DNA of 64,000 nt from Tissierella sp. (GTDB taxonomy: Bacteria; Bacillota; Clostridia; Tissierellales; Tissierellaceae), in contig NZ_JAVKTS010000002.1 in assembly GCF_031460495.1 (NCBI RefSeq), positions 241,332 through 305,331 on the forward strand. Reading direction: 5' to 3'. This document shows positions 1 through 8,647 of this stretch, one piece after another. Position numbers and translations under genes: made by a program. Under the pieces are notes generated by a model, which did not search any database, was not told the origin of the DNA, and saw only the letters and a list, made by a program, of their open reading frames with translations. The first letter of the stretch is position 1. Every line of letters begins with the position of its first letter.

Positions 1-1
1 A

Positions 2-727
2 GCCAGCCTTAATAAAGCAGCAGTTACAAGAAAAGCAAATAAACTAAAAAAGGAAAAGAGCAAATTTAGCTCCAAATATGCACTAACTGAGATCTTAGTA
101 TGTACCGAGTGTGGACATCCATACCGCAGACAGACATGGTCAAAATACGGGCAGAAAAGTGCAGTATGGAGATGTGAGAATAGGCTAAAGAATGGAACAA
201 AGGCATCTTGCAAGCATTCACCTACCTTAAAAGAAGAACCGCTACATAATGCCATTATGACAGCCATTAATAATGTAGTAGAAAACAATGGAGATTTTAT
301 AGGAGCTTTCAGAGAAAATGTCATCAGAGTCATCGGCGGATACTCAACCAAAGATATCCCTACAGAATATGACGAACAGATTGAATCCCTGCAAAAGGAG
401 ATGCTAGCCTTAATCGAAGAAAACGCAAAACAAGGAGCTGTAGCAGAAGATTTTGATAATGAGTACAAAAGAATATCAGAGAAGATAAACGAGCTTAAAC
501 AGGCGAAATTAAAGCTTGTAAGGGAGAAGAAACAGGCTGAGAACTATAAACAGAAACTAACGGAAATGGACACTACCCTAAAGACTGTAAGACCACAGGT
601 AAGAGAGTTTGATGAAGACTTAGTCAGAAGATTAATAAACACCATCAAAGTGAATAAGGGAGAGAGACTGGAGATACAGTTTGAATCAGGCATAGTGATG
701 GAGCAGATGGTAGATTATTATGATTAA
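2..727 (+). CDS. Serine recombinase, C-terminal part (partial at window edge)
   Basis: The reading frame is open from base 2, so the start lies outside the window. The visible part begins with a recombinase zinc-beta-ribbon: CTECGHPYRR, then WRCEN and ASCKH, giving the usual two Cys pairs. A long charged coiled coil follows (about residues 130-190 of the visible part), and then the C-terminal domain ending MEQMVDYYD. This is the layout of large serine recombinases that integrate and excise conjugative or phage-like elements. The catalytic Ser domain is not in view. The GC content is higher than in the following genes, which fits mobile DNA. Identification as a large serine recombinase is firm; which element it belongs to is unknown. 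Confidence 0.88.
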   Translation, partial: ASLNKAAVTRKANKLKKEKSKFSSKYALTEILVCTECGHPYRRQTWSKYGQKSAVWRCENRLKNGTKASCKHSPTLKEEPLHNAIMTAINNVVENNGDFIGAFRENVIRVIGGYSTKDIPTEYDEQIESLQKEMLALIEENAKQGAVAEDFDNEYKRISEKINELKQAKLKLVREKKQAENYKQKLTEMDTTLKTVRPQVREFDEDLVRRLINTIKVNKGERLEIQFESGIVMEQMVDYYD

Positions 728-800
728 AAATAACAGGGGCAGTAGCTAGGATACATAAAGGAGTTACTGTTCTAATAATAACAAGAATCTGGTAAGACTA

Positions 801-830
801 AAATCCTCAGAAAATGCTGAGGGTTTTATT
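801..830 (+). terminator. Rho-independent terminator after the recombinase gene
   Basis: CCTCAG at 805-810 pairs with CTGAGG at 817-822 around a 6-base loop. It is extended by A/T pairs and followed by GTTTTATT. It lies 75 bases past the recombinase stop. Confidence 0.7.
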
Positions 831-990
831 GTTGGCAGATAGTAATGGAAGTTGAGATTTATATTACGTTAATTGGCTTGTGTCAAAATTTAGAATATTA
901 TACACAATTATCTTGTAAAAAAGTTCCCTTAGAGATACAATTATTACAACAATGTTGTTTATATGATTGTTCTCATTGGGAGGAATAAAA

Positions 991-1230
991 GTGTTAAATG
1001 CAAATGAGTTACTGGAAATTGCAAAAGAAGAACTAAAAAATTTGAATTCTGAAGAAATATTTTTAGTACGTGATTTATTCAAAGGTTATGAGTGGAATAG
1101 AATATCTAGGAGTAATCGATTGTTGCTTGGCACCCTATTCATCAATTATATTAAATCAACTGATATAGGAATCGTTCCGATTGAAAAGACATCATCAGGA
1201 CAGCAGAGATATAAGAAGGAAAATTATTAG
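991..1230 (+). CDS. DUF1413 domain protein
   Basis: A 79-residue acidic-then-basic protein. FLVRDLFKGYEWNRI and RLLLGTLFINYI match the DUF1413 family (FLVKDLF...W.RI...RLLLG.LF), small proteins of unknown function common on phages and mobile elements. I chose GTG at 991 because GGGAGGA ends about 7 bases upstream. A longer in-frame ATG at 967 has no ribosome site. It lies alone between the recombinase terminator and the GIY-YIG gene. No catalytic motif is visible. It may be a DNA- or RNA-associated accessory protein, but nothing in the sequence settles that. Confidence 0.72.
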   Translation: MLNANELLEIAKEELKNLNSEEIFLVRDLFKGYEWNRISRSNRLLLGTLFINYIKSTDIGIVPIEKTSSGQQRYKKENY

Positions 1231-1352
1231 CTTAAAAATATTGATAAATATTTATGGCAACAAGAAAAAAAATCTCTAAAATGTATTGATTATTTGTTAG
1301 GAATAGAGTGAAATTAATATTGGATCAATCGATAATGTAAAAGAGGTGACTT

Positions 1353-2183
1353 ATGGAAAAGATATATTTGAATAACTTGCTCCATTTTAATCAAGCAGAT
1401 TATGGGAATATTAAAATAAAGTTTAACCAATCAAATGGTTATGAAGATCCTATGGAATTATATCAAAATAATCCGGATATTGTTAATAACCAATGGCTGT
1501 TTTGGAGAAGTAAGCAACGTTATTTTTATGTAGGACAAATAGCGATATGCTTTTTAAAATTATCATATGATACATGGTTGCTTACCACAATTAAAAAGGT
1601 TACCAAAGAACTGAATATTTATGATGGTATCAATTACGAAGGTGAGGAACTAGAACAGTATAAATCCTACTTTGGACGAGTTGTTATTAAGTACCATAAG
1701 ACTTTTCAGCAGCAAGGGAGGTATTATGGTGAAATATGTAATGACTTAGAAGTGCAACAAATACTCCCGACTGTCTTTGATGGAGATGATTTTCCTGGAT
1801 ATGATAAGGTTAGACTTTCGTACAGACAGTTAGAGACTGTTTTAAATCGTGGTAAGAGAGATTGGATTGCAGCTCTTGAAAACCAAAAAGCAGTATATTT
1901 AATTACCGATAAAGAGAATGGAAAGATGTATGTAGGTTCTGCAACAAGTGACTATGGAATGCTACTTCAAAGATGGAGGAGTTATGTTGCTAATGGTCAC
2001 GGTGGGAATAAAGAATTAGTTGATATTGTTAATGGAAAAGGCTATGAGTACATTAAAGCTAATTTTCAATATTCTATCCTTGAGAATTATAATGCAAAGG
2101 TTGATGACCATATTATCTTAGAAAGGGAGTCATGGTGGAAAGAAACTTTGCAGACAAGAAAGTATGGATATAACAGCAATTAA
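1353..2183 (+). CDS. GIY-YIG nuclease family protein
   Basis: A 276-residue protein. The last ~95 residues form a GIY-YIG-like nuclease fold: AVYLITDKENGKMYVGSA supplies the paired aromatic/Gly motif, with the conserved Arg of the first helix in LLQRWRSY and the metal-binding Glu in LERESWWKE. The first ~180 residues are an uncharacterised N-terminal region, probably for target recognition. GAGGTG lies 8 bases before the ATG. Family knowledge: such stand-alone GIY-YIG proteins cleave DNA, in restriction, repair or homing. Here it starts a run of accessory genes behind a recombinase, so a defence or mobile-element role is plausible but inferred. Confidence 0.8.
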   Translation: MEKIYLNNLLHFNQADYGNIKIKFNQSNGYEDPMELYQNNPDIVNNQWLFWRSKQRYFYVGQIAICFLKLSYDTWLLTTIKKVTKELNIYDGINYEGEELEQYKSYFGRVVIKYHKTFQQQGRYYGEICNDLEVQQILPTVFDGDDFPGYDKVRLSYRQLETVLNRGKRDWIAALENQKAVYLITDKENGKMYVGSATSDYGMLLQRWRSYVANGHGGNKELVDIVNGKGYEYIKANFQYSILENYNAKVDDHIILERESWWKETLQTRKYGYNSN

Positions 2184-2201
2184 ACCAGTGGAGGAAGCTC
2201 A

Positions 2202-2510
2202 ATGACTAATATAGAGAAGAAGGAAAAACTTCAAAACCTATTGGCAAAGAATACAGGAAGTGAAGAATTTTATTATACTTGTTTAGAAGAAATGGATGAT
2301 CTTAAAACAAATTACAATGACTATATGACAACAGGCCCAATAGATGTGGAAACAGAGTTAAAGCGTTTACCGGGTGCAGATTATGATTTGTGTGCAGCAT
2401 TTCTAACAATGCTTTTAAGAGAAGACTATTTTAGTAATGGAGCGTTTGAAAGAAGATATCGTAATGGTCAAGTCACCGCCATTGTGGAACGTATGATAGA
2501 ATTATTATAA
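2202..2510 (+). CDS. DUF6508 family protein
   Basis: A 102-residue acidic protein. The block LPGADYDLCAAFLTMLLRED followed by FSNGAFERRYRNGQV is typical of DUF6508, a family of unknown biochemical role. The start is firm: GGAGG lies 9 bases before ATG 2202. It begins 18 bases after the GIY-YIG stop and is followed by the DUF6414/AAA+ cluster in the same direction, so it may be co-transcribed with either. No nuclease or DNA-binding motif is visible. Confidence 0.68.
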   Translation: MTNIEKKEKLQNLLAKNTGSEEFYYTCLEEMDDLKTNYNDYMTTGPIDVETELKRLPGADYDLCAAFLTMLLREDYFSNGAFERRYRNGQVTAIVERMIELL

Positions 2511-2538
2511 AAAATGAGTCAGCATGTAACGGAGTAAG

Positions 2539-3361
2539 TTGGCAAAAAATAAGAAAGGTATTGGGTCAAACCCCCAGTATAATCTTATAAGAAGGTTTAG
2601 AGGGGGGAGAGGAATGGCAAGAAAAGTTCAGGAAAGAAAAATGATAAAAGTAGTATACTTTGATGAGCAATCTGCGAGTGATTATATTGATATTGTAAAT
2701 GGTGGTCATTTGGATTGGAGTACAGAGAAGGATAAAGAAAAGTTAGCAAAAATAATAGCGGAGATCGATGCCGAAATCGGGGGTGGGTTTAATTTCTTAA
2801 CTTGGATAAAAGCATCTATTGGTGGTAAGACAAGTTCTTCATATGATCATGACTAAAACAGTCATTGGAACAAAAATTACAAATACACTGTTAACGGACT
2901 ATTTAATTATTGCCAACGAGGACAAAAATATTAGAAAATTTATTGATTTAGTATATGCTCCTGAGAACTCTATATCAATGTATAAAATGTATAGTCCTTA
3001 TACTATTATTGTTCCAAAGGATGAAAGTCCAATAGATTTAGAAAGATTGAATGAAGCTCTTGAAAATGCACGAGGATATTATGAGATGTTATTAGGCAGT
3101 GAAAAGATTCCGAAAACTGTTTTAAGATTAAATAACAAAGCATTCAGAAATAACTATAACCTATCAGATTTAACAAAAATGAAACTCGTTTACTATGGTA
3201 TTTATGTTGGGGTTTGTGACATATCTAAACTGGATATGTCTAAGGAATTTGATTTTTCGAGAGTATCACCAACAGCAGAAGAGGTGGTTGACGGTAAAAG
3301 TGGGGTAGGCGATACACAACTGAAGGTTTATGACATTGTATTGGCAGGTGTGGAGCGATGA
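2539..3361 (+). pseudogene. DUF6414 family protein, split by a frameshift near 2845-2860
   Basis: Two overlapping frames together give one protein of about 270 residues. The first (2539-2856) carries IKVVYFDEQSASDYIDIVNG, the N-terminal signature of DUF6414. The second (readable from about 2850 to 3361) continues with NTLLTDYLII and the C-terminal part. The frame must move by +1 close to the TAA at 2854-2856. Possible starts are TTG 2539 (GGAG upstream), ATG 2614 and ATG 2641. The last is nearest the conserved domain. The stop overlaps the AAA+ gene start as ATGA, so the operon layout is intact. The shift may be a real mutation, a sequencing error or, less likely, recoding. The function of the family is unknown. 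Confidence 0.7.
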
Positions 3362-4464
3362 ATAAGGTAATAATTTTTTATGGTTCACGTTCTGCTTTTG
3401 AAAAGGTAATCCCTGAAAATAACTGTAGAAATTTAACTGATTTAGTTATGGAGATTGATACTGATAGTCGAAGTTTTATTATAGAAATACCGGATAAACC
3501 AATTCCAGAAAAGAAGAAAACATTTGTTGAGAATTTCATTATAGAATCTGATGAATATTCTGGGGTAAGGGAACATGTTATTTTAAATTTTGCTAATTTC
3601 TTAGCAAAATTAGATGTAGAAAACTTATATGTTCAAAATCCTCCAATTGCGATAAGTTCACAAATAGAAAAATTATACTCACAAGTGGAAATAATTAAGC
3701 AAGAATATAAAACAATTAATAAAGTAGATTTAATCAAGATTTATAACACTTATCAAACCAAGATTAAAGGGCAAGAAAATGTACTGAAACGTTTATTACA
3801 AGCACTTTATCCACTAACTAATCCTAATCGTAATAAGCCCGTGGTGATACTATTTTATGGAGATACTGGGCTGGGTAAGACAGAAACAGCTCATGCCATT
3901 AGTGATGTTGTTGAAGAGAAAATATTCCGTAAACAATTTTCTATGTTCCAGAACAATCAATTTGCTACATATTTATTTGGAGGTGCTCATTATGAAAAAA
4001 GTTTTGCAAAAGAATTACTTGATAGAGAATCAAATGTAATACTTTTAGATGAGTTTGACAAAGCGAATTCTACTTTTCATAGTGCTTTTTATCAACTTTT
4101 TGATGAGGGTATATATGAGGATCAGAACTATCACTTAGAGCTAAAAAAATCGATTATCATATGTACATCGAATTATAAAACAATAGATGATATAAAAAAC
4201 AAGCTCGGAAAAGCAATATTCTCAAGATTTGATTCTGTAATAAAGTTTGATGACTTGTCAGCTGATTCAAAAAAGGAAATAGCTAATATGCAGTTTGAAC
4301 AGAAGTATAGATCATATACAAATTCTGAACAAGAAATAATTGACAGTCTAGCTATTAGAGACAAATTAATAGAAAGCTGTACATATTGCAATAATGCAAG
4401 GGAGATCTCTCACCTGATTGATGACTCGTTTGCCTTGGTATTAATAAGAAGTCTTATATCATAA
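3358..4464 (+). CDS. AAA+ ATPase (ClpB/ClpX C-type)
   Basis: A 368-residue protein. After a ~125-residue unknown N-terminal region comes an AAA+ core: Walker A GDTGLGKT near residue 168, Walker B VILLDEFDK near 227, sensor 1 CTSN near 269 and an arginine finger in FSRFD near 288. The Walker B (LDEFDK) and GQENVLKRL entry helix resemble the second ATPase ring of Clp chaperones. The start ATG overlaps the stop of the DUF6414 gene by 4 bases, implying translational coupling. Family knowledge: such ATPases remodel or unfold partners. Given the neighbours, a motor subunit of a multi-gene accessory complex is the best guess. Confidence 0.85.
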   Translation: MNKVIIFYGSRSAFEKVIPENNCRNLTDLVMEIDTDSRSFIIEIPDKPIPEKKKTFVENFIIESDEYSGVREHVILNFANFLAKLDVENLYVQNPPIAISSQIEKLYSQVEIIKQEYKTINKVDLIKIYNTYQTKIKGQENVLKRLLQALYPLTNPNRNKPVVILFYGDTGLGKTETAHAISDVVEEKIFRKQFSMFQNNQFATYLFGGAHYEKSFAKELLDRESNVILLDEFDKANSTFHSAFYQLFDEGIYEDQNYHLELKKSIIICTSNYKTIDDIKNKLGKAIFSRFDSVIKFDDLSADSKKEIANMQFEQKYRSYTNSEQEIIDSLAIRDKLIESCTYCNNAREISHLIDDSFALVLIRSLIS

Positions 4465-4515
4465 CATTTGAATTTATGAGTACAAATACAATATATTGAA
4501 TAGGAGTTTCTAACA

Positions 4516-5562
4516 ATGAAAATTGAAATGGGAGAATCGCTTATATTATCTTGGCTTAAGCATGTTAAAAAGTGTCAAATAGTTCAACTTAATTGGGCAG
4601 TGTCACCAAGTTGGACATTTGAAAATAAGGACATAATAGATCAGCTCATGATTAAATCTAATAATTTATTTCAAGAAAAATATGGATACAATATATACAA
4701 AAATAATTCTCTGGATCAACTAATTGGACAAAGTGAAGCTGATGTTGTTGGAGTTTCATTTGATGAAAATGGAGATCATATCTATGCTGTTGATATTGCT
4801 TTCCATGAAGCGGGATTAAATTATGGTTCTCGTGCTGAAACTGTTTCAAGGGTAGTAAAAAAATGTATTCGTACTGCCATGTGCATGCTTGGTTGTTTTA
4901 ATATTTCATATGGAGATATCATATTTGCTTCCCCTAAAATTAATCCTTCAGTCTTTAATGATTTGATTGACGTTATAGAAGATGTTAATGCTGTATTATT
5001 AGGATTGGGGTTAGAGTATGATGTCAAGATATTAGCTAATGGAGCGTTTGAAGAAGAAATCCTTGATCCAGTATTAAAATTATCAAAGGAAATTTCTGAT
5101 ACTAATGAATTATTTATGCGTAGTATTCAAATGTGCAACCTTTTTTCATTTAATGCAGAAAGAAGAAATTTACTCCCTAAGGCTAAAGTAAATATCGATA
5201 ATAAGATTGCACAAAGTTTGGCTGATATTATACCGGGTTTTGAAAATCTGAAAATTGCGGAAATTGTACGTACTGAATTGGTTAGGATTTTGGAAAATGA
5301 GGTTCACTCTCCTGATATTATAGGGAAAATGCAGACTAAGGAATATTCCAAAGAAAATTTTGATTTGCAGTATCCGTTATTGTTGAAGAAAAAGGATTTA
5401 CAGACACGGCCGGTTAGATATATGGCAAAACCGATTGTTAATATTAATGGTGAAGAATACTATTTGTGTTCGGAATGGTTTGAAAAGCCAGGTGGAAATA
5501 ATGATAGGCCATATTTGCTCAATTGGATAAAAACTCACAGAGAAGGAGGAGTAGAAGTATGA
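4516..5562 (+). CDS. Conserved protein of unknown function (348 aa), AAA+ operon
   Basis: I do not recognise a named family. The protein is soluble, with no signal peptide or membrane segment. It has a conserved-looking core around residues 70-150: SEADVVGVSFDENG, VDIAFHEAGLNYG and FASPKINPSV. The E.D and VD..FHE spacing faintly recalls PD-(D/E)XK nuclease folds, but the catalytic Lys is not evident, so I do not claim it. AGGAG sits 11 bases before ATG 4516. Its stop overlaps the next start as ATGA at 5559-5562. It sits between the AAA+ ATPase and a SIMPL protein in one operon, so it is probably the effector or scaffold of that set. Confidence 0.7.
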   Translation: MKIEMGESLILSWLKHVKKCQIVQLNWAVSPSWTFENKDIIDQLMIKSNNLFQEKYGYNIYKNNSLDQLIGQSEADVVGVSFDENGDHIYAVDIAFHEAGLNYGSRAETVSRVVKKCIRTAMCMLGCFNISYGDIIFASPKINPSVFNDLIDVIEDVNAVLLGLGLEYDVKILANGAFEEEILDPVLKLSKEISDTNELFMRSIQMCNLFSFNAERRNLLPKAKVNIDNKIAQSLADIIPGFENLKIAEIVRTELVRILENEVHSPDIIGKMQTKEYSKENFDLQYPLLLKKKDLQTRPVRYMAKPIVNINGEEYYLCSEWFEKPGGNNDRPYLLNWIKTHREGGVEV

Positions 5563-6212
5563 ACCGATTAATTACAGTAAAGGGAACAGGTAATGTAAGT
5601 GTAAAGACAGACTTAATAATTATAACGATGAATTTAGAAAGCCAACAGCTGGAATATGATCAAACAATGCAGTTCGCAACAGATTCAGTTAACATAATTA
5701 CTTCTGCAATTGAAACTGTAGGCTTTGACAAAAAGGATTTAAAGACAACAAGCTTCAATGTTAGAACTCATTATGAGAGTTATAGAGATAAAGATAATAA
5801 CTATAAAAGTAGGTTTGATGGATATATTTGTGAGCAAGGATTAAAACTAGAGTTTGATTTTGATCCAAAAGTCATGTCAAATGTATTATCTGCTATTGCT
5901 AAAGCGACAGTTAATCCCAAATTAAATATTCAGTTTTCTGTTAAGGACAAGGCTGCTGTAAGTGAAGAATTACTTATTCAAGCAACAGAAAATGCAAGGA
6001 AAAAGGCTGAAATTTTATCAAAGGCTTCTGGTGTTGATTTAGGCAATCTGATTAATATTGATTATAATTGGGGTGAACTTCATTTGTACTCACCTACTAG
6101 GTATGACATGGAGGATAGGTGTATGGTAATGGAGTCATCCTGTGCACCTGAGATAGAGCCTGATGATATTAGCATAAGTGACACTGTTACTTTCGTGTGG
6201 GAGATTAAGTGA
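5559..6212 (+). CDS. SIMPL domain (DUF541) protein
   Basis: A 217-residue protein made almost wholly of a SIMPL/DUF541 domain: VKGTGNVSVKTDLIIITMNL at the start and repeated Asp/Lys-rich beta-alpha units, including ARKKAEILSKASGVDLGNL. ATG 5559 is preferred over an upstream TTG because AAGGAGGA ends about 8 bases before it and it overlaps the previous stop. Most SIMPL proteins are exported or periplasmic. This one has no signal peptide, so it should be cytoplasmic, which is unusual and suggests a role inside the AAA+ operon complex. The specific function is unknown. Confidence 0.82.
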   Translation: MNRLITVKGTGNVSVKTDLIIITMNLESQQLEYDQTMQFATDSVNIITSAIETVGFDKKDLKTTSFNVRTHYESYRDKDNNYKSRFDGYICEQGLKLEFDFDPKVMSNVLSAIAKATVNPKLNIQFSVKDKAAVSEELLIQATENARKKAEILSKASGVDLGNLINIDYNWGELHLYSPTRYDMEDRCMVMESSCAPEIEPDDISISDTVTFVWEIK

Positions 6213-6553
6213 TGGATGAAATCAAACCAAAGTATTATATACCGTACAATTCTAGTAATCCAGCTAAGAAATACGCGCTCATCGAAGAAGAAGTAAAGTT
6301 CCTTGATAAGTTGCTTGAAAAAAGTAGTCACTTAAAAGGAGAATTCCAACTTTCTCGTTTGTCTGATGGGACAGTAAATGTGGCTTATAATAGATACCCT
6401 GTTGGAAAGATAAAATTGCAAGGAAGAAAACATACAATGCTTGTGCTTACAAGTTTATATAAGAACAAAACAATTGAAGGCGGTTTAGATGAGTTTATAA
6501 TTGCAATTGACATCTGGATAAAATATATTAGCAATACTTTGAAACTAAAATAG
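6212..6553 (+). CDS. Small protein of unknown function, last gene of the AAA+ operon
   Basis: A 113-residue protein, not recognised. ATG 6212 shares its A with the TGA of the SIMPL gene (TGATG), a typical coupled restart; a GTG three bases earlier is less likely. It is rich in Lys and Tyr, with a conserved-looking middle (RLSDGTVNVAYNRYPVGKIK) and a hydrophobic C-terminal helix (FIIAIDIWIKYI) that is too polar for a clear membrane segment. It closes a run of five overlapping or tightly spaced genes beginning at 2539. No function can be assigned. Confidence 0.62.
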   Translation: MDEIKPKYYIPYNSSNPAKKYALIEEEVKFLDKLLEKSSHLKGEFQLSRLSDGTVNVAYNRYPVGKIKLQGRKHTMLVLTSLYKNKTIEGGLDEFIIAIDIWIKYISNTLKLK

Positions 6554-6667
6554 GACTTGTATAAATTACTGGTTTAGCAAGAACATTAATTTCAGAAGTC
6601 TGTCCTAAACGGCAAACACAAACTGAGTCTAGATACTATAACATAATATGGGATCGAGGTGACTATA

Positions 6668-7228
6668 TTGCTTGAATTAAAACGCTTAGTATCTGATTTT
6701 TTTAAATTGGTTACAAGACAAAATATCGAAATTTACAATGAATTTAGCCTGCAACATGAACTCGGCATTTTTTTAAGGGAAGCTCTTCCTACATATAAAG
6801 TGCAATTTGAAAGAAATATAACTTTTTTTACTACTGACACTAATACAATTAAGAAAGAAATTGATATTTCAATTTTTTCAGAGGATAAAAAAGAGAAATA
6901 TGCCATTGAACTTAAATGCCCATTAAATGGTCAGTATCCTGAGCAGATGTACTCGTTTGTTAAAGACATTAGATTCATGGAGCAGTTGAGACAAAGAGGG
7001 TTTGTAAAGACATGCTGTGTAACATTGGTTTCAGACAAGCCATTTTATCAAGGAAAATTGAATGATGGCATTTATCGATTTTTCAGAGAAGAATATTCAG
7101 TTTATGGTGAAGTTTTCAAACCTACCGGTATCGGAAAGAACGAAGAATGTATCACATTATTTGGTAGGCATGATTTTATATGGAATGATTTTAATGGGAA
7201 TCGCAAATATTACATAATTGAGATTTAG
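6668..7228 (+). CDS. PD-(D/E)XK nuclease-like protein
   Basis: A 186-residue protein. The middle carries KKEIDISIF, then about a dozen residues later YAIELKCP, which is the D...ExK pattern of the PD-(D/E)XK nuclease fold; an upstream Glu lies in the first helices. TTG 6668 is chosen because GAGGTGA ends five bases before it; a GTG at 6659 lies inside that ribosome site. The protein is short, so it may be a single-domain nuclease or an inactive relative. It is separated by 115 bases from the AAA+ operon but has the same direction. Defence or DNA processing is inferred from fold and context. Confidence 0.65.
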   Translation: MLELKRLVSDFFKLVTRQNIEIYNEFSLQHELGIFLREALPTYKVQFERNITFFTTDTNTIKKEIDISIFSEDKKEKYAIELKCPLNGQYPEQMYSFVKDIRFMEQLRQRGFVKTCCVTLVSDKPFYQGKLNDGIYRFFREEYSVYGEVFKPTGIGKNEECITLFGRHDFIWNDFNGNRKYYIIEI

Positions 7229-7471
7229 AATGTGCCACAGTTTTATTATTTACTGATATATCACTGTAAGATTTAAATGAAGATGAGGAAATAATGATTG
7301 CTAATTAGAAGTATGGTGTTTTTGAAAAGCATAAAGAAATTGAATTTAAAAATAACTCAAGTAAAGAATAATTTGATGGAGATTATCAATGCAGATTATT
7401 TTAATGCTGATTAATATCAACTTAGAATTTGATAGGGTGTAAAAAGTATTAACAAGAGAGGTGAATTTACA
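7229..7471. other. Intergenic stretch with decayed coding traces
   Basis: Between about 7275 and 7370 one plus-strand frame reads like protein (NEDEEIMIAN, then KYGVFEKHKEIEF) but is broken by TAG and TAA stops. No promoter or hairpin stands out. It is probably the remains of a gene. Confidence 0.35.
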
Positions 7472-8629
7472 ATGTCATTTTTTAACCTTTTTAAAGGAAA
7501 ATCGAAACCAGTTAAAAGTGAAGTAACATCTGCACAGAATAGGGTACAGTCCGGAGTTATAAAACAGCCAAAAGCAAATATATCATCGTTCATAAAGGTG
7601 ACTACTGAAATAATACCATCCGTTGCAGAAGAAATTGTTCCAGCCGAAAAGAGAATGCAAACTGCAATTGCTAGCAAGCATGGCTTATATCCACACGAGG
7701 TACTGGTTCTCGATTATGCCAGTTCATATTATATGGGAGGTAATTCCTTTCAAGGCTTTTGGTGGTACAGGTATGGTGTGAGGGATGTCGACAAATATCT
7801 TCTTTCCCTGCTTGATCGAGGATTTCTGGAAGTTGGAGATTTACAGAATGCTATTGAAAAAGAAAATGCCACAGTTATAAAGGATGAATTGAGGAAACAC
7901 GGACTTAAAGTGAGCGGTAGAAAAGATGAATTGGTAAAGCGGCTAATGGAAGAGATATCCCATGAAGAACTAAACACCCGTTTCGCTAAAAGAACATACC
8001 AGTTAACTGAGCTCGGAAAGCAAGCACTTGAAGAAGAAGGTTATGTACCATACATACACCGTCATACGCTTGAAGATCTAGATATATGGTCACTCAACAA
8101 AATAATTCATGAACCACCATATATGCCCTATCGGGATAAGATATGGGGTTATCTTAATAAACGAAGCATGGAGCATTTTGCAGCTCGTGACTTTGGCTTA
8201 TACAGAAACTGTAGGTATCATATGTCAACTTTTCTGGTAGAAGAAAATAAGATACACGATGCGCTGGGTATGTTATCAGAAGTCGTATTCTATGATTTAA
8301 GCGGTCTTGGTAATGGCTACGATCCGCAGTTTCTTGATATATACGCACATAACTTTTTCCCTTACAAAGAATCTACAGTTACAATGGCGCCAGGTATCAC
8401 AAGTGCGGTTATCCATTGTCAGAATGAACTTGATTTATCGGACGAAGAACTAAGAACAGCAATGCTTGGCCAAATGAACCACTTGAGTGTACCATTTCAT
8501 CTTTTTACACCGGAAGAATGTGTTGACATTGTTTTAATGGAAAGCCATGAAGATATTGAAACATTGACCAAAATGTATGCCAAAGCAAAACGGCGATTTA
8601 AGCAGAAATTTCCGGACATTAAGTGTTGA
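7472..8629 (+). CDS. SAP-domain protein of unknown function
   Basis: A 385-residue soluble protein. Residues about 125-165 contain a SAP helix-extension-helix motif (LRKHGLKVSGRKDELVKRLM), known for nucleic-acid binding, next to a winged-helix-like stretch ending TELGKQALEEEGYVPYIHRH. The C-terminal 180 residues are helical and unrecognised. The N-terminus starts MSFFNLFKGK, as in several phage and plasmid proteins with this layout. GAGAGGTG precedes ATG 7472. GC content is visibly higher than in the flanking genes, consistent with transfer. It pairs with the SEC-C protein 18 bases downstream. DNA or RNA binding is likely; the process is unknown. Confidence 0.75.
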   Translation: MSFFNLFKGKSKPVKSEVTSAQNRVQSGVIKQPKANISSFIKVTTEIIPSVAEEIVPAEKRMQTAIASKHGLYPHEVLVLDYASSYYMGGNSFQGFWWYRYGVRDVDKYLLSLLDRGFLEVGDLQNAIEKENATVIKDELRKHGLKVSGRKDELVKRLMEEISHEELNTRFAKRTYQLTELGKQALEEEGYVPYIHRHTLEDLDIWSLNKIIHEPPYMPYRDKIWGYLNKRSMEHFAARDFGLYRNCRYHMSTFLVEENKIHDALGMLSEVVFYDLSGLGNGYDPQFLDIYAHNFFPYKESTVTMAPGITSAVIHCQNELDLSDEELRTAMLGQMNHLSVPFHLFTPEECVDIVLMESHEDIETLTKMYAKAKRRFKQKFPDIKC

Positions 8630-8647
8630 TAAAGGAGATAGATATTC

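Noticed and set aside
2845-2860. Programmed frameshift in the DUF6414 gene
   Set aside because: No slippery heptamer, internal Shine-Dalgarno at the right spacing or following pseudoknot is evident; mutation or a sequencing error is simpler.
4516-5562. Restriction-type endonuclease
   Set aside because: Only an E.D and VD..FHE pattern is seen and the catalytic Lys is missing, so a nuclease call is not supported.
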